NCBI RefSeq assembly: GCF_007655255.1
Contig: NZ_VMYE01000001.1
Span: forward strand, 1-64,000
From: Extensimonas perlucida
GTDB lineage: Bacteria; Pseudomonadota; Gammaproteobacteria; Burkholderiales; Burkholderiaceae_C
Length of the DNA: 64,000 bases
Direction: 5' to 3'
Below the pieces are notes generated by a model. The model was not told the DNA's origin, ran no database searches, and was given only the letters and a program-made list of their open reading frames with translations. Within the stretch, counting starts at the first letter, position 1. Each line of letters starts with the position of its first letter. This document shows positions 15,698-23,264 of this stretch, piece after piece. The position numbers were made by a program, and so were the translations under genes.

Positions 15698-16269
15698 AAA
15701 ACCTCGTCCATCCGCCTCTGAAAAACGGCCCCGAACGCTGCAAAAGCTCGGAGGTTTTTTGCAAGCCTTCAAACCTCCAAAACGCAACTATCAAGGAAAT
15801 CAACAGCTTGCAGAGGATGTGCAGTAACCGTCCTCATGACCTGCAGAGGATGTGCAAGACCATGAAAACCCAACAACGACAAGGACTTACGGCATTTGAG
15901 GACCACCACTGCAAACACCCCCCTGGTTTACACCAGGGGGGGAGTAAATCCCCCCTGGTGTTAAACCGTGGTCCTGCAAAGCTCCAGGCTGTGCATCGGA
16001 TTGCCTTTGCCCGCTGCCCTGAAATTGGCACTGTCTTGATGCTTGAAGGCCAGCGCTATGTGTTGGTCGACTGCACACCCCATACCAAGGCCAACGGGCA
16101 GCCGACGATCTTGTTGCATTGGGAAAGCCACTGCCCAGACTGCGGTGCCACCTTCCTCGTCAAGACCGGCCTGAAAGCCAGTGCGATCAATCGCCGCTGC
16201 GAACAGCATCACCGGATGGGTGTGCCGGTGGCCAAAGGCAGTAAAGCGTGGCGAGGAGGTCGGAAATGA
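15694..16269 (+). CDS. Zinc-finger phage protein, start uncertain
   Basis: 191 residues if begun at ATG 15694 (overlapping the primase stop). The first ~90 codons run through hairpins and direct repeats and look non-protein-like (HPPLKNGPERC, HHCKHPPGLHQGGSK), so the true start may be ATG 15861 or 16036. The convincing part begins near HRIAFARCPEIGTVLMLEGQ and includes CPDCG and a later RRCEQHH, a probable zinc finger. It probably acts with the replication proteins around it; the family is not recognised. Confidence 0.55.
   Translation: MKNLVHPPLKNGPERCKSSEVFCKPSNLQNATIKEINSLQRMCSNRPHDLQRMCKTMKTQQRQGLTAFEDHHCKHPPGLHQGGSKSPLVLNRGPAKLQAVHRIAFARCPEIGTVLMLEGQRYVLVDCTPHTKANGQPTILLHWESHCPDCGATFLVKTGLKASAINRRCEQHHRMGVPVAKGSKAWRGGRK
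15750..15778. repeat. Inverted repeat GGAGGTTT / AAACCTCC
   Basis: The arms 15750-15757 and 15771-15778 are exact complements around a 13-nt loop. It is the first of several structures just downstream of the primase-helicase gene. Confidence 0.7.
15809..15856. repeat. Direct repeat TGCAGAGGATGTGCA (two copies)
   Basis: Two identical 15-bp copies at 15809-15823 and 15842-15856, with a 33-bp period. They lie between two hairpins in a stretch whose coding status is doubtful, and they could be initiator-binding iterons. Confidence 0.75.
15918..15967. repeat. Competing G/C-rich hairpins, candidate origin or attenuator
   Basis: A perfect hairpin CCCCCCTGG-TTTACA-CCAGGGGGG (15918-15941) shares its right arm with a second, larger hairpin (15925-15941 with 15950-15967) that pairs 17 bases with one bulge. 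The two cannot form at once. Such mutually exclusive structures occur in attenuators and in single-strand origins. Located next to the primase-helicase gene. Confidence 0.7.
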
Positions 16270-16733
16270 ACACGAGCATTCTGGCCCTGGACCTGGGCAC
16301 GACCACCGGCTGGGCCTTGGTCAGCCGCGACGGACTCATCAGCGGCGGCAGCGAATCCTTCAAGCCGCAGCGCTTCGAAGGTGGCGGAATGAGATACCTG
16401 CGCTTCAAGCGCTGGCTCACCGACATCAAGCAGTGTGCCGATGGGCTCAACTGGGTGGTGTTTGAGGAAGTCAGGAAACACGCGGGTGTCGATGCGGCCC
16501 ATGCCTACGGCGGCTTCATGGCGCACCTGACGGCCTGGTGCGAACACCACCAGATCCCGTATCAAGGTGTGCCGGTGGGCACGATCAAGAAGCACGCCAC
16601 CGGCAAGGGCAACGCCGGCAAGGCGGAGATGATCGCGGCGTCCAAGGCGCGCGGCTTTGATCCGGTCGACGACAACCACGCTGATGCGCTGGCGCTGCTG
16701 GACTGGGCGATGGCCCAAGGGGGTGTGGCATGA
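16266..16733 (+). CDS. RuvC-like Holliday-junction resolvase (RNase H fold)
   Basis: 155 residues from ATG 16266 (GAGGAGGTCGG upstream). The catalytic acids of the RuvC/RNase H fold are in LALDLGTTTGWA (Asp ~9), VVFEEV (Glu ~68) and DDNHADALALL (Asp ~138-142). The basic segment GTIKKHATGKGNAGKAEM contributes to DNA contact. In phages such enzymes cut recombination or replication junctions before packaging. Overlaps the gene on each side by 4 bp. Confidence 0.85.
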   Translation: MNTSILALDLGTTTGWALVSRDGLISGGSESFKPQRFEGGGMRYLRFKRWLTDIKQCADGLNWVVFEEVRKHAGVDAAHAYGGFMAHLTAWCEHHQIPYQGVPVGTIKKHATGKGNAGKAEMIAASKARGFDPVDDNHADALALLDWAMAQGGVA

Positions 16734-17098
16734 GAACCAGCACCGCTTCCATCCCCTGCGCCCTCGGGCGCCTGGCGCCAGCGTCACCCGCCAGCAGCGA
16801 CGAACTGCGCGCGATGCGTGCGGCGGCCTGGCACAAACAAGGCATCGTCGTTGTGCCGCTGGACGAGATCTTTGATGAGTGGGATCGGGCGTTTCTGTCC
16901 GGTATCGCCACCAAGCTCTACGGTGCGCGTACTGCGGCTTCCCGCAAGAGCACACCTTGGGCCGAAGGCGAGGTGATCGACCGAGGCGATGGTGAGACCT
17001 GGACGGTGATCGCCACGACACCGAGGTGTGTCACCGTGCAACGCAGCCGCGACGGCGCGCTGGCGACCCTCGGGCAACTCGGGGAGGCACGGCCATGA
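16730..17098 (+). CDS. Conserved phage protein of unknown function
   Basis: 122 residues with ATGA coupling at both ends. The segment VVVPLDEIFDEWDRAFLSGIATKLYGAR (given in parts: VVVPLDEIFDEWDRAF, then LYGARTA) is helical; the C-terminal ~45 residues (EGEVIDRGDGETWTVI) look like a small beta barrel. No motif recognised; part of the early operon. Confidence 0.65.
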   Translation: MRTSTASIPCALGRLAPASPASSDELRAMRAAAWHKQGIVVVPLDEIFDEWDRAFLSGIATKLYGARTAASRKSTPWAEGEVIDRGDGETWTVIATTPRCVTVQRSRDGALATLGQLGEARP

Positions 17099-17685
17099 CC
17101 AAGAAGACGCAACGCGCCAAGGCACGTGCCGAGAAGAAGCCACGCATCGGCGAGGAGCACATCCGCCCGGACGGCAGTGTGATCCGCTACGTGCGCGAGG
17201 AGGACGATGACCAGAAGCCGGTTGACCACTACCGCACCGTGGACACGCTGGCGCTGATGCTCAGGAACGGCAGCATCACCGGCGCGATGCACGATGCCGG
17301 GCAGCAGTTCTCGCAGGACTTCGCGCGGGCGTTTGGCAGCGGTGTCGCCAGTCCCAAGCTCGATGGTCTGCCGGGTGGTACAGCGCCTGGGCAGATGATG
17401 GTCGAGAAGAACGCCGGCGCTGCCCGCTCGGTGCGGGAGGCACTGGATGCCGTGGGCGGCAGTGGCAGCCCGGCGGGATCGGCGCTCTGGTATGTGGCCG
17501 GGCTGCAGATGTCGATCCGCGATTGGGCATTGCGCGATGGCTGGAACGGCAAGCGAGTCGAGAAAAACGAGGCCAAAGGCATCCTGGTCGCGGCACTCGG
17601 CGTGCTGGCTCGGTACTACGGGTATGAGCATTCAGGATCACGTCCGCACGGACGTGGCGCTCTGACCACCAGACTATCGCCTTGA
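17095..17685 (+). CDS. Conserved phage protein, possible regulator ending early operon
   Basis: 196 residues from ATG 17095. It opens with a very basic stretch (TKKTQRAKARAEKKPR), then RPDGSVIRYVREEDD and a helical C-terminal domain with GMQ-like packing (SALWYVAGLQMSIRDWALRD, then GILVAALGVLARYYG). The arrangement resembles small phage regulators of late transcription, but I cannot assign a family. A strong terminator follows 5 bp after the stop, so this is the last gene of the early operon. Confidence 0.65.
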   Translation: MTKKTQRAKARAEKKPRIGEEHIRPDGSVIRYVREEDDDQKPVDHYRTVDTLALMLRNGSITGAMHDAGQQFSQDFARAFGSGVASPKLDGLPGGTAPGQMMVEKNAGAARSVREALDAVGGSGSPAGSALWYVAGLQMSIRDWALRDGWNGKRVEKNEAKGILVAALGVLARYYGYEHSGSRPHGRGALTTRLSP

Positions 17686-17689
17686 GTGC

Positions 17690-17726
17690 AAAGACCCTGG
17701 CCAAAGACGGTCAGGGTCTTTCGTTT
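17690..17726 (+). terminator. Rho-independent terminator of the early operon
   Basis: Stem AAAGACCCTG / CAGGGTCTTT (17690-17699 and 17712-17721), 12-nt loop, then a T-rich tail (TCGTTTATT). Confidence 0.85.
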
Positions 17727-17756
17727 ATTGCGTTTGTCGTTTATTTCGTTTATCAT
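17722..17756 (+). promoter_or_regulatory. Promoter with CGTTTAT repeats for the PIN toxin-antitoxin operon
   Basis: Four CGTTTAT-type copies (17722, 17731 degenerate, 17738, 17747) overlap a possible promoter, TTGCGT (17728-17733), 17-bp spacer, TATCAT (17751-17756). The placement suits autorepression by the HTH antitoxin encoded 40 bp downstream (inference). Confidence 0.55.
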
Positions 17757-17795
17757 CGCAGACCGGCGCACGAAACAGCCACCAAGGAGAGCACG

Positions 17796-18260
17796 ATGAC
17801 CACGACCCAACTACCGCAGACGATGCCTACGGCCGAAGAGGTGGCGCTGGCTCGCGAGAGCGGGCGGGCGCTGTCGGCCTACCTGCAGATGCGCTCTGAA
17901 ACCCAGCAGATCGAGATATTCGATGACAAAGGGACGGCGCATCCCGTGCGCGTTCCGATGTCGGCACTGCGTCTGCTGGTGGATGTGCTGACCGAAATTG
18001 GTGAGGGCAACGCGGTCAGCATCATCCCGGTGCATGCCGAACTGACCACCCAGGAGGCGGCTGATGTTCTCAACGTATCGCGCCCGCACCTGGTGAAGCT
18101 GCTGGAAAGCAAGGAGATCCCGTTCCACAAGACGGGCACTCACCGCCGTGTGCGCTACCAGGATGTGATCGCCTACAAGGAGCGCATCGATGCCGAGCGC
18201 CGTAAAGCCCTGGATGCACTGGCCGAGCAGGCGCAAGAATTGGGACTGGGGTACGAATGA
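17796..18260 (+). CDS. Excisionase-type HTH antitoxin of PIN toxin pair
   Basis: 154 residues from ATG 17796 with AGGAGA 8 nt upstream. Residues ~90-145 hold the excisionase/MerR-like HTH (LTTQEAADVLNVSRPHLVKL, then RRVRYQDVIAYKERID). The N-terminus contains MSALRLLVDVLTEIGEG. This form of antitoxin is found directly before PIN-domain toxins. The stop overlaps the toxin start (ATGA). It likely neutralises the toxin and represses its own promoter via the CGTTTAT repeats. Cargo gene of the prophage, giving possible plasmid-like maintenance. Confidence 0.8.
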   Translation: MTTTQLPQTMPTAEEVALARESGRALSAYLQMRSETQQIEIFDDKGTAHPVRVPMSALRLLVDVLTEIGEGNAVSIIPVHAELTTQEAADVLNVSRPHLVKLLESKEIPFHKTGTHRRVRYQDVIAYKERIDAERRKALDALAEQAQELGLGYE

Positions 18261-18829
18261 GTTCGCACTTCACGGTCGTCTACGACGCCTGCGTGCTTTA
18301 CCCCGCGCCGCTGCGGGATCTGCTGATGCGGCTGGCGCTTACGGACCGGTTCCGTGCGCGCTGGTCGGATGCCATCCACGACGAGTGGATTCGCAATCTC
18401 CGCAAGCAGCGCCCCGAGCTCGATCCTGCCGCTCTGGAAAAAACGCGCACTCTGATGAATTCGAGTGTGCGCGACAGCCTGGTCGAAGGCTTCGAGCACC
18501 TGATTGCGGCCATCGAGTTGCCCGACCTTGATGATCGGCACGTGGTGGCGGCGGCCATTCACAGCGGCGCTGAAACCATCGTCACGTTCAACCTGAAGGA
18601 TTTCCCGTCTGGTGCGCTGGACCGCTACAACCTGGACGCCCAGCACCCGGACGACTTCATCGTTGATCTGTTCGACTTGCACCCCGCATCGGTTCTACAG
18701 GCATTGGCTGAGCAGCGGGCCTCCCTGAAAAGACCACCCAAGACCGCTGACGAGTTTCTCGACATCTTGCTCAAGCAGGGGCTGACGCAAACCGTGTCCA
18801 TCCTCAAAGACTGGAAGACAGCCTTCTGA
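18257..18829 (+). CDS. PIN-domain toxin (VapC-like ribonuclease)
   Basis: 190 residues. PIN-fold acidic residues are seen in VVYDACVLYP (Asp ~9), the DEWIRNLRK segment (~47), LPDLDDRHVVAAAI (~95) and TFNLKDFP (~115). PIN toxins cut tRNA or rRNA in a Mg-dependent manner. It is longer than classic VapC (~130 aa), with an extra C-terminal ~60 residues (PKTADEFLDILLKQG). Translationally coupled to the HTH antitoxin. It is bounded by a terminator on the left and a promoter on the right, so it is a self-contained cassette. Confidence 0.8.
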   Translation: MSSHFTVVYDACVLYPAPLRDLLMRLALTDRFRARWSDAIHDEWIRNLRKQRPELDPAALEKTRTLMNSSVRDSLVEGFEHLIAAIELPDLDDRHVVAAAIHSGAETIVTFNLKDFPSGALDRYNLDAQHPDDFIVDLFDLHPASVLQALAEQRASLKRPPKTADEFLDILLKQGLTQTVSILKDWKTAF

Positions 18830-18858
18830 AAATTTTCTGCACGGATTCCAAAACCCCA

Positions 18859-18887
18859 TTGAATCCCGTCCGGACACAAGGTACATT
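18859..18887 (+). promoter_or_regulatory. Putative sigma-70 promoter
   Basis: TTGAAT (18859-18864), exactly 17 bp, then TACATT (18882-18887). It lies 113 bp before the 19000 gene and after the toxin operon, so it may drive the packaging-region genes. A weak hairpin (18910-18936) lies in the leader. Confidence 0.5.
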
Positions 18888-18909
18888 AATCCCGTACTGC
18901 TAATAACTG

Positions 18910-18936
18910 CGCCCACCCGATTCGTTCCGGTGGGCG
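18910..18936 (+). terminator. Hairpin, weak or attenuating terminator
   Basis: Stem CGCCCACC / GGTGGGCG (18910-18917 and 18929-18936), followed by TTGTGCTTT rather than a clean T run. It could terminate the toxin operon or attenuate the promoter just upstream. Confidence 0.5.
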
Positions 18937-18999
18937 TTGTGCTTTCTGGGCCTGGCTAACGCCATGCAGCCCATCTTCTCCTACCCTGGAGACTCCCCC

Positions 19000-19203
19000 A
19001 TGAAAATCCTCATCACTCGCCCGGTGGTTATCACCGGCGACGGCGGCACGCGTTCGTTCGTCCCTGGTCTGACGGTCGAGGTCGATGCAGCCACCGCCGA
19101 ACAGATCCTGGCGCAGCAGGCAGGCATCGTTGCCGAGCCTGTTTCAAACACCGAAGCGCCAGCCACTCCTCGCCGCCGGAAGTCCGCCGATGCTGAAACT
19201 TGA
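19000..19203 (+). CDS. Small phage protein of unknown function
   Basis: 67 residues from ATG 19000 (TGGAGA upstream). The beta-rich front half (KILITRPVVITGDGGTRSF, then VEVDAATAEQILAQQ) is compact; the C-terminus is basic and probably disordered (PRRRKSADAET). It resembles small head-completion or connector-adjacent proteins, but no family is certain. Overlaps the next gene by 14 bp. Confidence 0.65.
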   Translation: MKILITRPVVITGDGGTRSFVPGLTVEVDAATAEQILAQQAGIVAEPVSNTEAPATPRRRKSADAET

Positions 19204-19768
19204 CCTCACCGCTGATGTGGCCAAGGCGACCGAGTACCTCTCGGATCTCGCCCAGCAGCACGTGCCCAACGCTGCCGCCAAGGCCCTGACTCGCACGGCG
19301 TTCGACGCCCGTGATGCGGTGCGTGACGGTCTGCCCGAGCGCTTCAACCTGCGCCGTCCGTGGATCAGCCGGGGCATTGGCGTCACACCTGCCAAGCCCC
19401 GCACGCTGATGGCCGAGGTGTGGTCGCGGGATCGATTCATGGCGGCGCAGGAGACCGGCGGCTCTCACCCCGATGCGCGACCCATCCCGGCCGGGCGGTT
19501 GCGTGAGATGGCGCAGACCCGTGTGATCCCCAAGAGCCAGTGGCTCGACCAGGTGAAGAACAAGCCCACCGTGTTTTACCGGGCGGGCATGGTGTTCGAG
19601 CGCCGGGACGAGCGACGCATCCTGGCGCTGTACCTGCTGCGGCCCAAGGCCCAGATCAAGGTGCAGCCGCGCTTTGGCATGGCCGAGACGGTCAGGAGCG
19701 TAGCACTGCGTGAGTACCAGCGGCAGATGGAGCGGGCGCTGCGGGAAGAACTGGCGAAGGCCCAGTGA
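19190..19768 (+). CDS. Phage structural-like protein (unassigned)
   Basis: 192 residues from ATG 19190, overlapping the previous gene. The N-terminus (LKLDLTADVAKATEYLSDLA, then AAAKALTRTAFDARDAVRDG) has the helical opening typical of phage minor head or tail proteins of the gp10/gpG class. The rest contains LLRPKAQIKVQPRFGM, a beta-rich part, and a basic helix. No definite family. Its position before the small terminase gene is unusual for a structural protein, since the head genes begin ~9 kb later. Confidence 0.6.
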   Translation: MLKLDLTADVAKATEYLSDLAQQHVPNAAAKALTRTAFDARDAVRDGLPERFNLRRPWISRGIGVTPAKPRTLMAEVWSRDRFMAAQETGGSHPDARPIPAGRLREMAQTRVIPKSQWLDQVKNKPTVFYRAGMVFERRDERRILALYLLRPKAQIKVQPRFGMAETVRSVALREYQRQMERALREELAKAQ

Positions 19769-19955
19769 TCGTGGCTGACACATCTGACGGGTCCTCCCGG
19801 GCCATCTAAAAAGCGGGGGACGCGCCAACCACCCGGCTTGCCTAGCGCCAGCGACAAAAAGAGGTTGCCAGTTGCCACCCAGGTTTCCACCCGTTTCCAC
19901 GCCGAGGTGATCCACCCCTGACGATTGATTGACCCGCCCGGCCCGGAGGAATGCG
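19769..19955. other. Candidate cos region with GTTTCCACC repeats
   Basis: Gene-free region immediately before the Nu1-like gene, the same position as cos in lambda. It has GTTGCCACCC (19871-19880), GGTTTCCACCC (19882-19892) and CGTTTCCACG (19892-19901), with further copies continuing inside the terminase gene. In lambda, cosB contains R sites (CGTTTCCTTTCT) bound by gpNu1; these repeats could be the equivalent. The nicking site itself was not identified. Confidence 0.45.
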
Positions 19956-20519
19956 ATGGGACTGTCCATCCGGGCCTATGCCCAACACCGTGGCGTGAGC
20001 CACACCGCTGTGGCCAAGGCCATCAAGGCCGGGCGCATCAGCAAAGAACCCGATGGCACCATTGACCCTGCCAAGGCCGACGCCCAGTGGGCGCGCAACA
20101 CGCTGCCGTCGCAGAACCTGAACACCGGCGCCGAGAAGCCTGCGCCTAAGGTGGCAACCCCACCTGTTTCCACCCCGGTTTCCACGGCACCGGTTGCCAA
20201 CCGCGAGTTGCAGCCGCCTCTGGAAACCAACCGGATTTCCGCCCCCGATTACCAGACCAGCCGCGCCATCCGCGAGGCCTATGCCGCGCGCCTGGCCAAA
20301 CTCGAATTCGAAGAACGCACGGGCAAGCTGCTCAACGCCGACGAGGTGAAGGTCAAGCACTTCAACCTCGCGCGGTTGCTGCGTGACCGCATCCAGCAAA
20401 TCCCTCGCAAGCTCGCCCCGCAGATCGTGGCGGCCGTGGTCGCGCAGCCCGACCAACGCGTGGTGGAAGACCTGCTGATGGAGGCGATCCGCGAAGCCCT
20501 GGAGGAACTCTCCCGATGA
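19956..20519 (+). CDS. Terminase small subunit, lambda Nu1-like
   Basis: 187 residues from ATG 19956 with GGAGG 6 nt upstream. The N-terminal HTH (SIRAYAQHRGVSHTAVAKAI) binds packaging DNA. A Pro/Thr/Ser linker (~55-85), produced by the GTTTCCACC repeats, joins it to the helical oligomerisation part (AYAARLAKLEFEERTGKLLN, then ARLLRDRIQQIPRKLAPQI). This is the layout of Nu1-type small terminases. The large subunit lies 6.4 kb downstream; accessory genes occupy the space between. Overlaps the methyltransferase gene by 4 bp. Confidence 0.8.
   Translation: MGLSIRAYAQHRGVSHTAVAKAIKAGRISKEPDGTIDPAKADAQWARNTLPSQNLNTGAEKPAPKVATPPVSTPVSTAPVANRELQPPLETNRISAPDYQTSRAIREAYAARLAKLEFEERTGKLLNADEVKVKHFNLARLLRDRIQQIPRKLAPQIVAAVVAQPDQRVVEDLLMEAIREALEELSR
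20166..20228. repeat. GTTTCCACC repeats inside the small terminase gene
   Basis: Copies at 20166-20176, 20177-20187 and 20191-20202 (GGTTGCC variant), plus an inverted copy TGGAAACC at 20221-20228. They encode the linker between the two terminase domains and match the repeats in the upstream candidate cos region. Confidence 0.65.
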
Positions 20520-21940
20520 CTGTCACACCCGCCATGGCCAGCCGTATCGAGATGTGGCCACTGGATCGGCTCAAGCCCTACCAGAGAAATGCCCGCACCC
20601 ACTCCGATGCCCAGGTGGCGCAGATCGCCGCCAGCATCGTCGAGTTTGGTTTTACCGCACCACTCTTGGTGTCGGAAGACGGCGGAATTCTTGCCGGACA
20701 CGGTCGATTAGCCGCCGCCAGAAAGCTCCATCTGGACGCCGTGCCCGTGGTGGTGCTCGACCACCTGACGCCCACCCAGCGCCGCGCCTACATCCTGGCC
20801 GACAACCAACTGGCGCTGCAGGCCGGGTGGGATCAGGAACTGCTCGCCGTCGAGTTGGCTGACCTGTCAGCAGCGGGCTTCGATCTGGCATTGACCGGAT
20901 TCAGCGATGAGGAACTGGCCGACCTGCTCGGCGATATCGAAGATGCCGAACGTGCCGATGAGGCTGCGCCCATTGCCGAACCCGAAGATGAGGATATCCC
21001 GGATGCGCCGGCCACCCCGGTCAGCCAGCCGGGTGACATCTGGCAACTGGGCGCCCACCGCCTGATCTGCGGCGACTCGACCGATCCGTCCGTGGTCGCT
21101 GCCCTGATGGCCGGCGACCGGGCGGGCCTGTGCTTCACCAGCCCACCCTACGGTCAGCAGCGCAACTACACCCAGGGCATCGCCGACTGGGATGCGCTGA
21201 TGCGCGGCGTCTTCGCCAACCTGCCGATGGCGGACGACGGCCAGGTGCTGGTGAACCTGGGCCTGATCCACCGCGACAACGAAGTGATCCCGTATTGGGA
21301 CGGCTGGCTCGCCTGGATGCGAACCCAAGGCTGGCGACGCTTTGGCTGGTACGTCTGGGATCAGGGGCCAGGGATGCCCGGTGACTGGGCCGGGCGCCTC
21401 GCACCCAGCTTCGAGTTCGTCTTCCACTTCAACCGGCAGAGCCGCAAACCCAACAAGATCGTGCCGTGCAAGCACGCCGGCCAGGACTCGCACCTGCGCG
21501 CCGACGGCAGTTCCACGGCGATGCGCGGCAAGGATGGTGAAGTCGGTGGCTGGACCCATGCCGGGCAGCCCACTCAGGACTACCGCATCCCGGACAGCGT
21601 GATCCGTCTCATGCGCCACAAGGGCAAGATCGGTCGGGACATCGACCATCCGGCGGTGTTTCCGGTGGCCCTGCCCGAGCACATCTTGCTGGCGTACTCG
21701 GACCCGGGTGACATCGTCTTCGAGCCCTTCGGCGGCTCCGGTACCACGATCTTGGCCGCCCAGAAGACGAATCGCGTGGCCCGCGCCATCGAACTGGCCC
21801 CGTCCTACACCGACGTGGCGGTCAAGCGCTTCCAACAAAACCACCCCGACATCCCGGTGACCTTGCTGGCCACCGGACAGACCTTTGCCGAGGTCGAATC
21901 AGAACGACTGGAGAACACCGATGCAAGCCTGGCTCGCTGA
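20516..21940 (+). CDS. ParB-domain / DNA methyltransferase fusion 1 (TSPPY type)
   Basis: 474 residues. Residues ~13-110 are a ParB-like domain (KPYQRNARTHSDAQ, then ILAGHGRLAAARKL). After an acidic linker (~140-170) comes an N4/N6 amino-methyltransferase with catalytic TSPPYG (~206-211) and SAM motif FGGSGTT (~403-409), order beta class. The SPPY form often methylates cytosine N4, though adenine is possible. Such enzymes protect phage DNA from host restriction. No cognate endonuclease is encoded nearby. Directly coupled to the terminase gene and overlaps the second fusion by 20 bp. Confidence 0.85.
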   Translation: MTVTPAMASRIEMWPLDRLKPYQRNARTHSDAQVAQIAASIVEFGFTAPLLVSEDGGILAGHGRLAAARKLHLDAVPVVVLDHLTPTQRRAYILADNQLALQAGWDQELLAVELADLSAAGFDLALTGFSDEELADLLGDIEDAERADEAAPIAEPEDEDIPDAPATPVSQPGDIWQLGAHRLICGDSTDPSVVAALMAGDRAGLCFTSPPYGQQRNYTQGIADWDALMRGVFANLPMADDGQVLVNLGLIHRDNEVIPYWDGWLAWMRTQGWRRFGWYVWDQGPGMPGDWAGRLAPSFEFVFHFNRQSRKPNKIVPCKHAGQDSHLRADGSSTAMRGKDGEVGGWTHAGQPTQDYRIPDSVIRLMRHKGKIGRDIDHPAVFPVALPEHILLAYSDPGDIVFEPFGGSGTTILAAQKTNRVARAIELAPSYTDVAVKRFQQNHPDIPVTLLATGQTFAEVESERLENTDASLAR

Positions 21941-23264
21941 CAAACTGGAGCACTGGCCTATCGAGCGCCTGTTGCCCTATATCCGAAATGCCCGCACCCA
22001 CTCCGAGGCCCAGATCGCCCAGATCGCGGCGAGCATCGCCGAGTTCGGCTTCACTGCGCCAATACTGGCCGGGTCGGACGGCGTGATCGTGGCCGGTCAC
22101 GGGCGTTTGGCGGCGGCGCGCAAGCTGGGGTTGGCGAGCGTGCCGGTGGTGGTGCTGGAGCATCTCACCCCGACCCAGCGTCGGGCTCTGGTGATCGCCG
22201 ACAACAAGATCGCCGAGAACGCCGGGTGGGACGAGGAACTGTTGCGTCTGGAGCTGGCTGAGCTGCAGGAGGCCGACTTCGACCTGGCGCTCACTGGCTT
22301 CGATGCCGCCGAGTTGCTGGAGATCATGGCGGGCGAGGAAACCACTGCCGAGGGCCACACCGACGAGGATGCTGCTCCCGAGGTCCCGGTCACCCCAGTG
22401 TCCAAGCCGGGTGATGTCTGGATCATGGGCAAGCACCGGCTGCTCTGTGGCGACAGCACTGATGACGCGAGCTACGACACGCTGCTCGGCAGCGAGAGGG
22501 TGGCGATGATCTTCCAAGATCCACCCTATAACGTGGACTATGCCAATACGGCCAAGGACAAGCTGCGCGGCACCAACCGTCCGATCCTGAACGACAACCT
22601 TGGGGACGGATTCCAGGACTTCCTGCTGGCGGCGTTTAAGCCCGCGCTGGCCCGATGCAATGGCGCGGTCTATGTGGCGATGTCCTCCAGTGAGCTCGAT
22701 ACGCTGCAAGCAGCCTTCCGCGCCGCCGGCGGCAAATGGTCGACCTTCATCATCTGGGCCAAGAACACCTTCACGCTGGGCCGCTCGGACTACCAGCGCC
22801 AGTACGAGCCGATCCTCTACGGCTGGCCCGAGGGGACTACCCGCCACTGGTGTGGCGACCGCGACCAGGGGGACGTCTGGCACTTCAACAAGCCGCGCGT
22901 GAACGACCTGCATCCGACGATGAAACCGGTGGAACTGGTCGAGCGCGCCATCCGCAACTCCAGCCGGCCCGGTGATGTGGTACTCGATCCCTTCGGCGGC
23001 TCTGGCACCACGCTGATCGCCGCTGAGAAGTCTGGTCGTCAGGCGAGGTTGATTGAGCTCGATCCCAAGTACGTGGACACCATTGTTCGCAGGTGGCAGG
23101 ACTACGCTGGAGCGCAGGCAGTGCGTGAGGCCGATGGCGTTCGATTCGATGACCTCGTTGGCGCTGACCCCGGAGAATCGTCACGCCTCAGTGACGGCAG
23201 CGGTGTGGCGGCACTTGGGGAAGTTGGCGCAACCGAGGAAGGGGCGTCCTGCATTGGAGCCTGA
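21921..23264 (+). CDS. ParB-domain / DNA methyltransferase fusion 2 (DPPY type)
   Basis: 447 residues from ATG 21921. It repeats the architecture of the gene before it: ParB-like domain (NARTHSEAQIAQIAASIAEF, then VAGHGRLAAARKL), acidic linker, catalytic DPPYNVDY (~199) and FGGSGTT (~357). DPPY points to adenine-N6 methylation. The two ParB halves are clearly similar, so the pair arose by duplication and then diverged in the catalytic half. The last ~25 residues (after LVGADPGE) are read from DNA that is the antisense of the NERD gene, suggesting an altered C-terminus after insertion of that gene. Confidence 0.85.
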   Translation: MQAWLADKLEHWPIERLLPYIRNARTHSEAQIAQIAASIAEFGFTAPILAGSDGVIVAGHGRLAAARKLGLASVPVVVLEHLTPTQRRALVIADNKIAENAGWDEELLRLELAELQEADFDLALTGFDAAELLEIMAGEETTAEGHTDEDAAPEVPVTPVSKPGDVWIMGKHRLLCGDSTDDASYDTLLGSERVAMIFQDPPYNVDYANTAKDKLRGTNRPILNDNLGDGFQDFLLAAFKPALARCNGAVYVAMSSSELDTLQAAFRAAGGKWSTFIIWAKNTFTLGRSDYQRQYEPILYGWPEGTTRHWCGDRDQGDVWHFNKPRVNDLHPTMKPVELVERAIRNSSRPGDVVLDPFGGSGTTLIAAEKSGRQARLIELDPKYVDTIVRRWQDYAGAQAVREADGVRFDDLVGADPGESSRLSDGSGVAALGEVGATEEGASCIGA

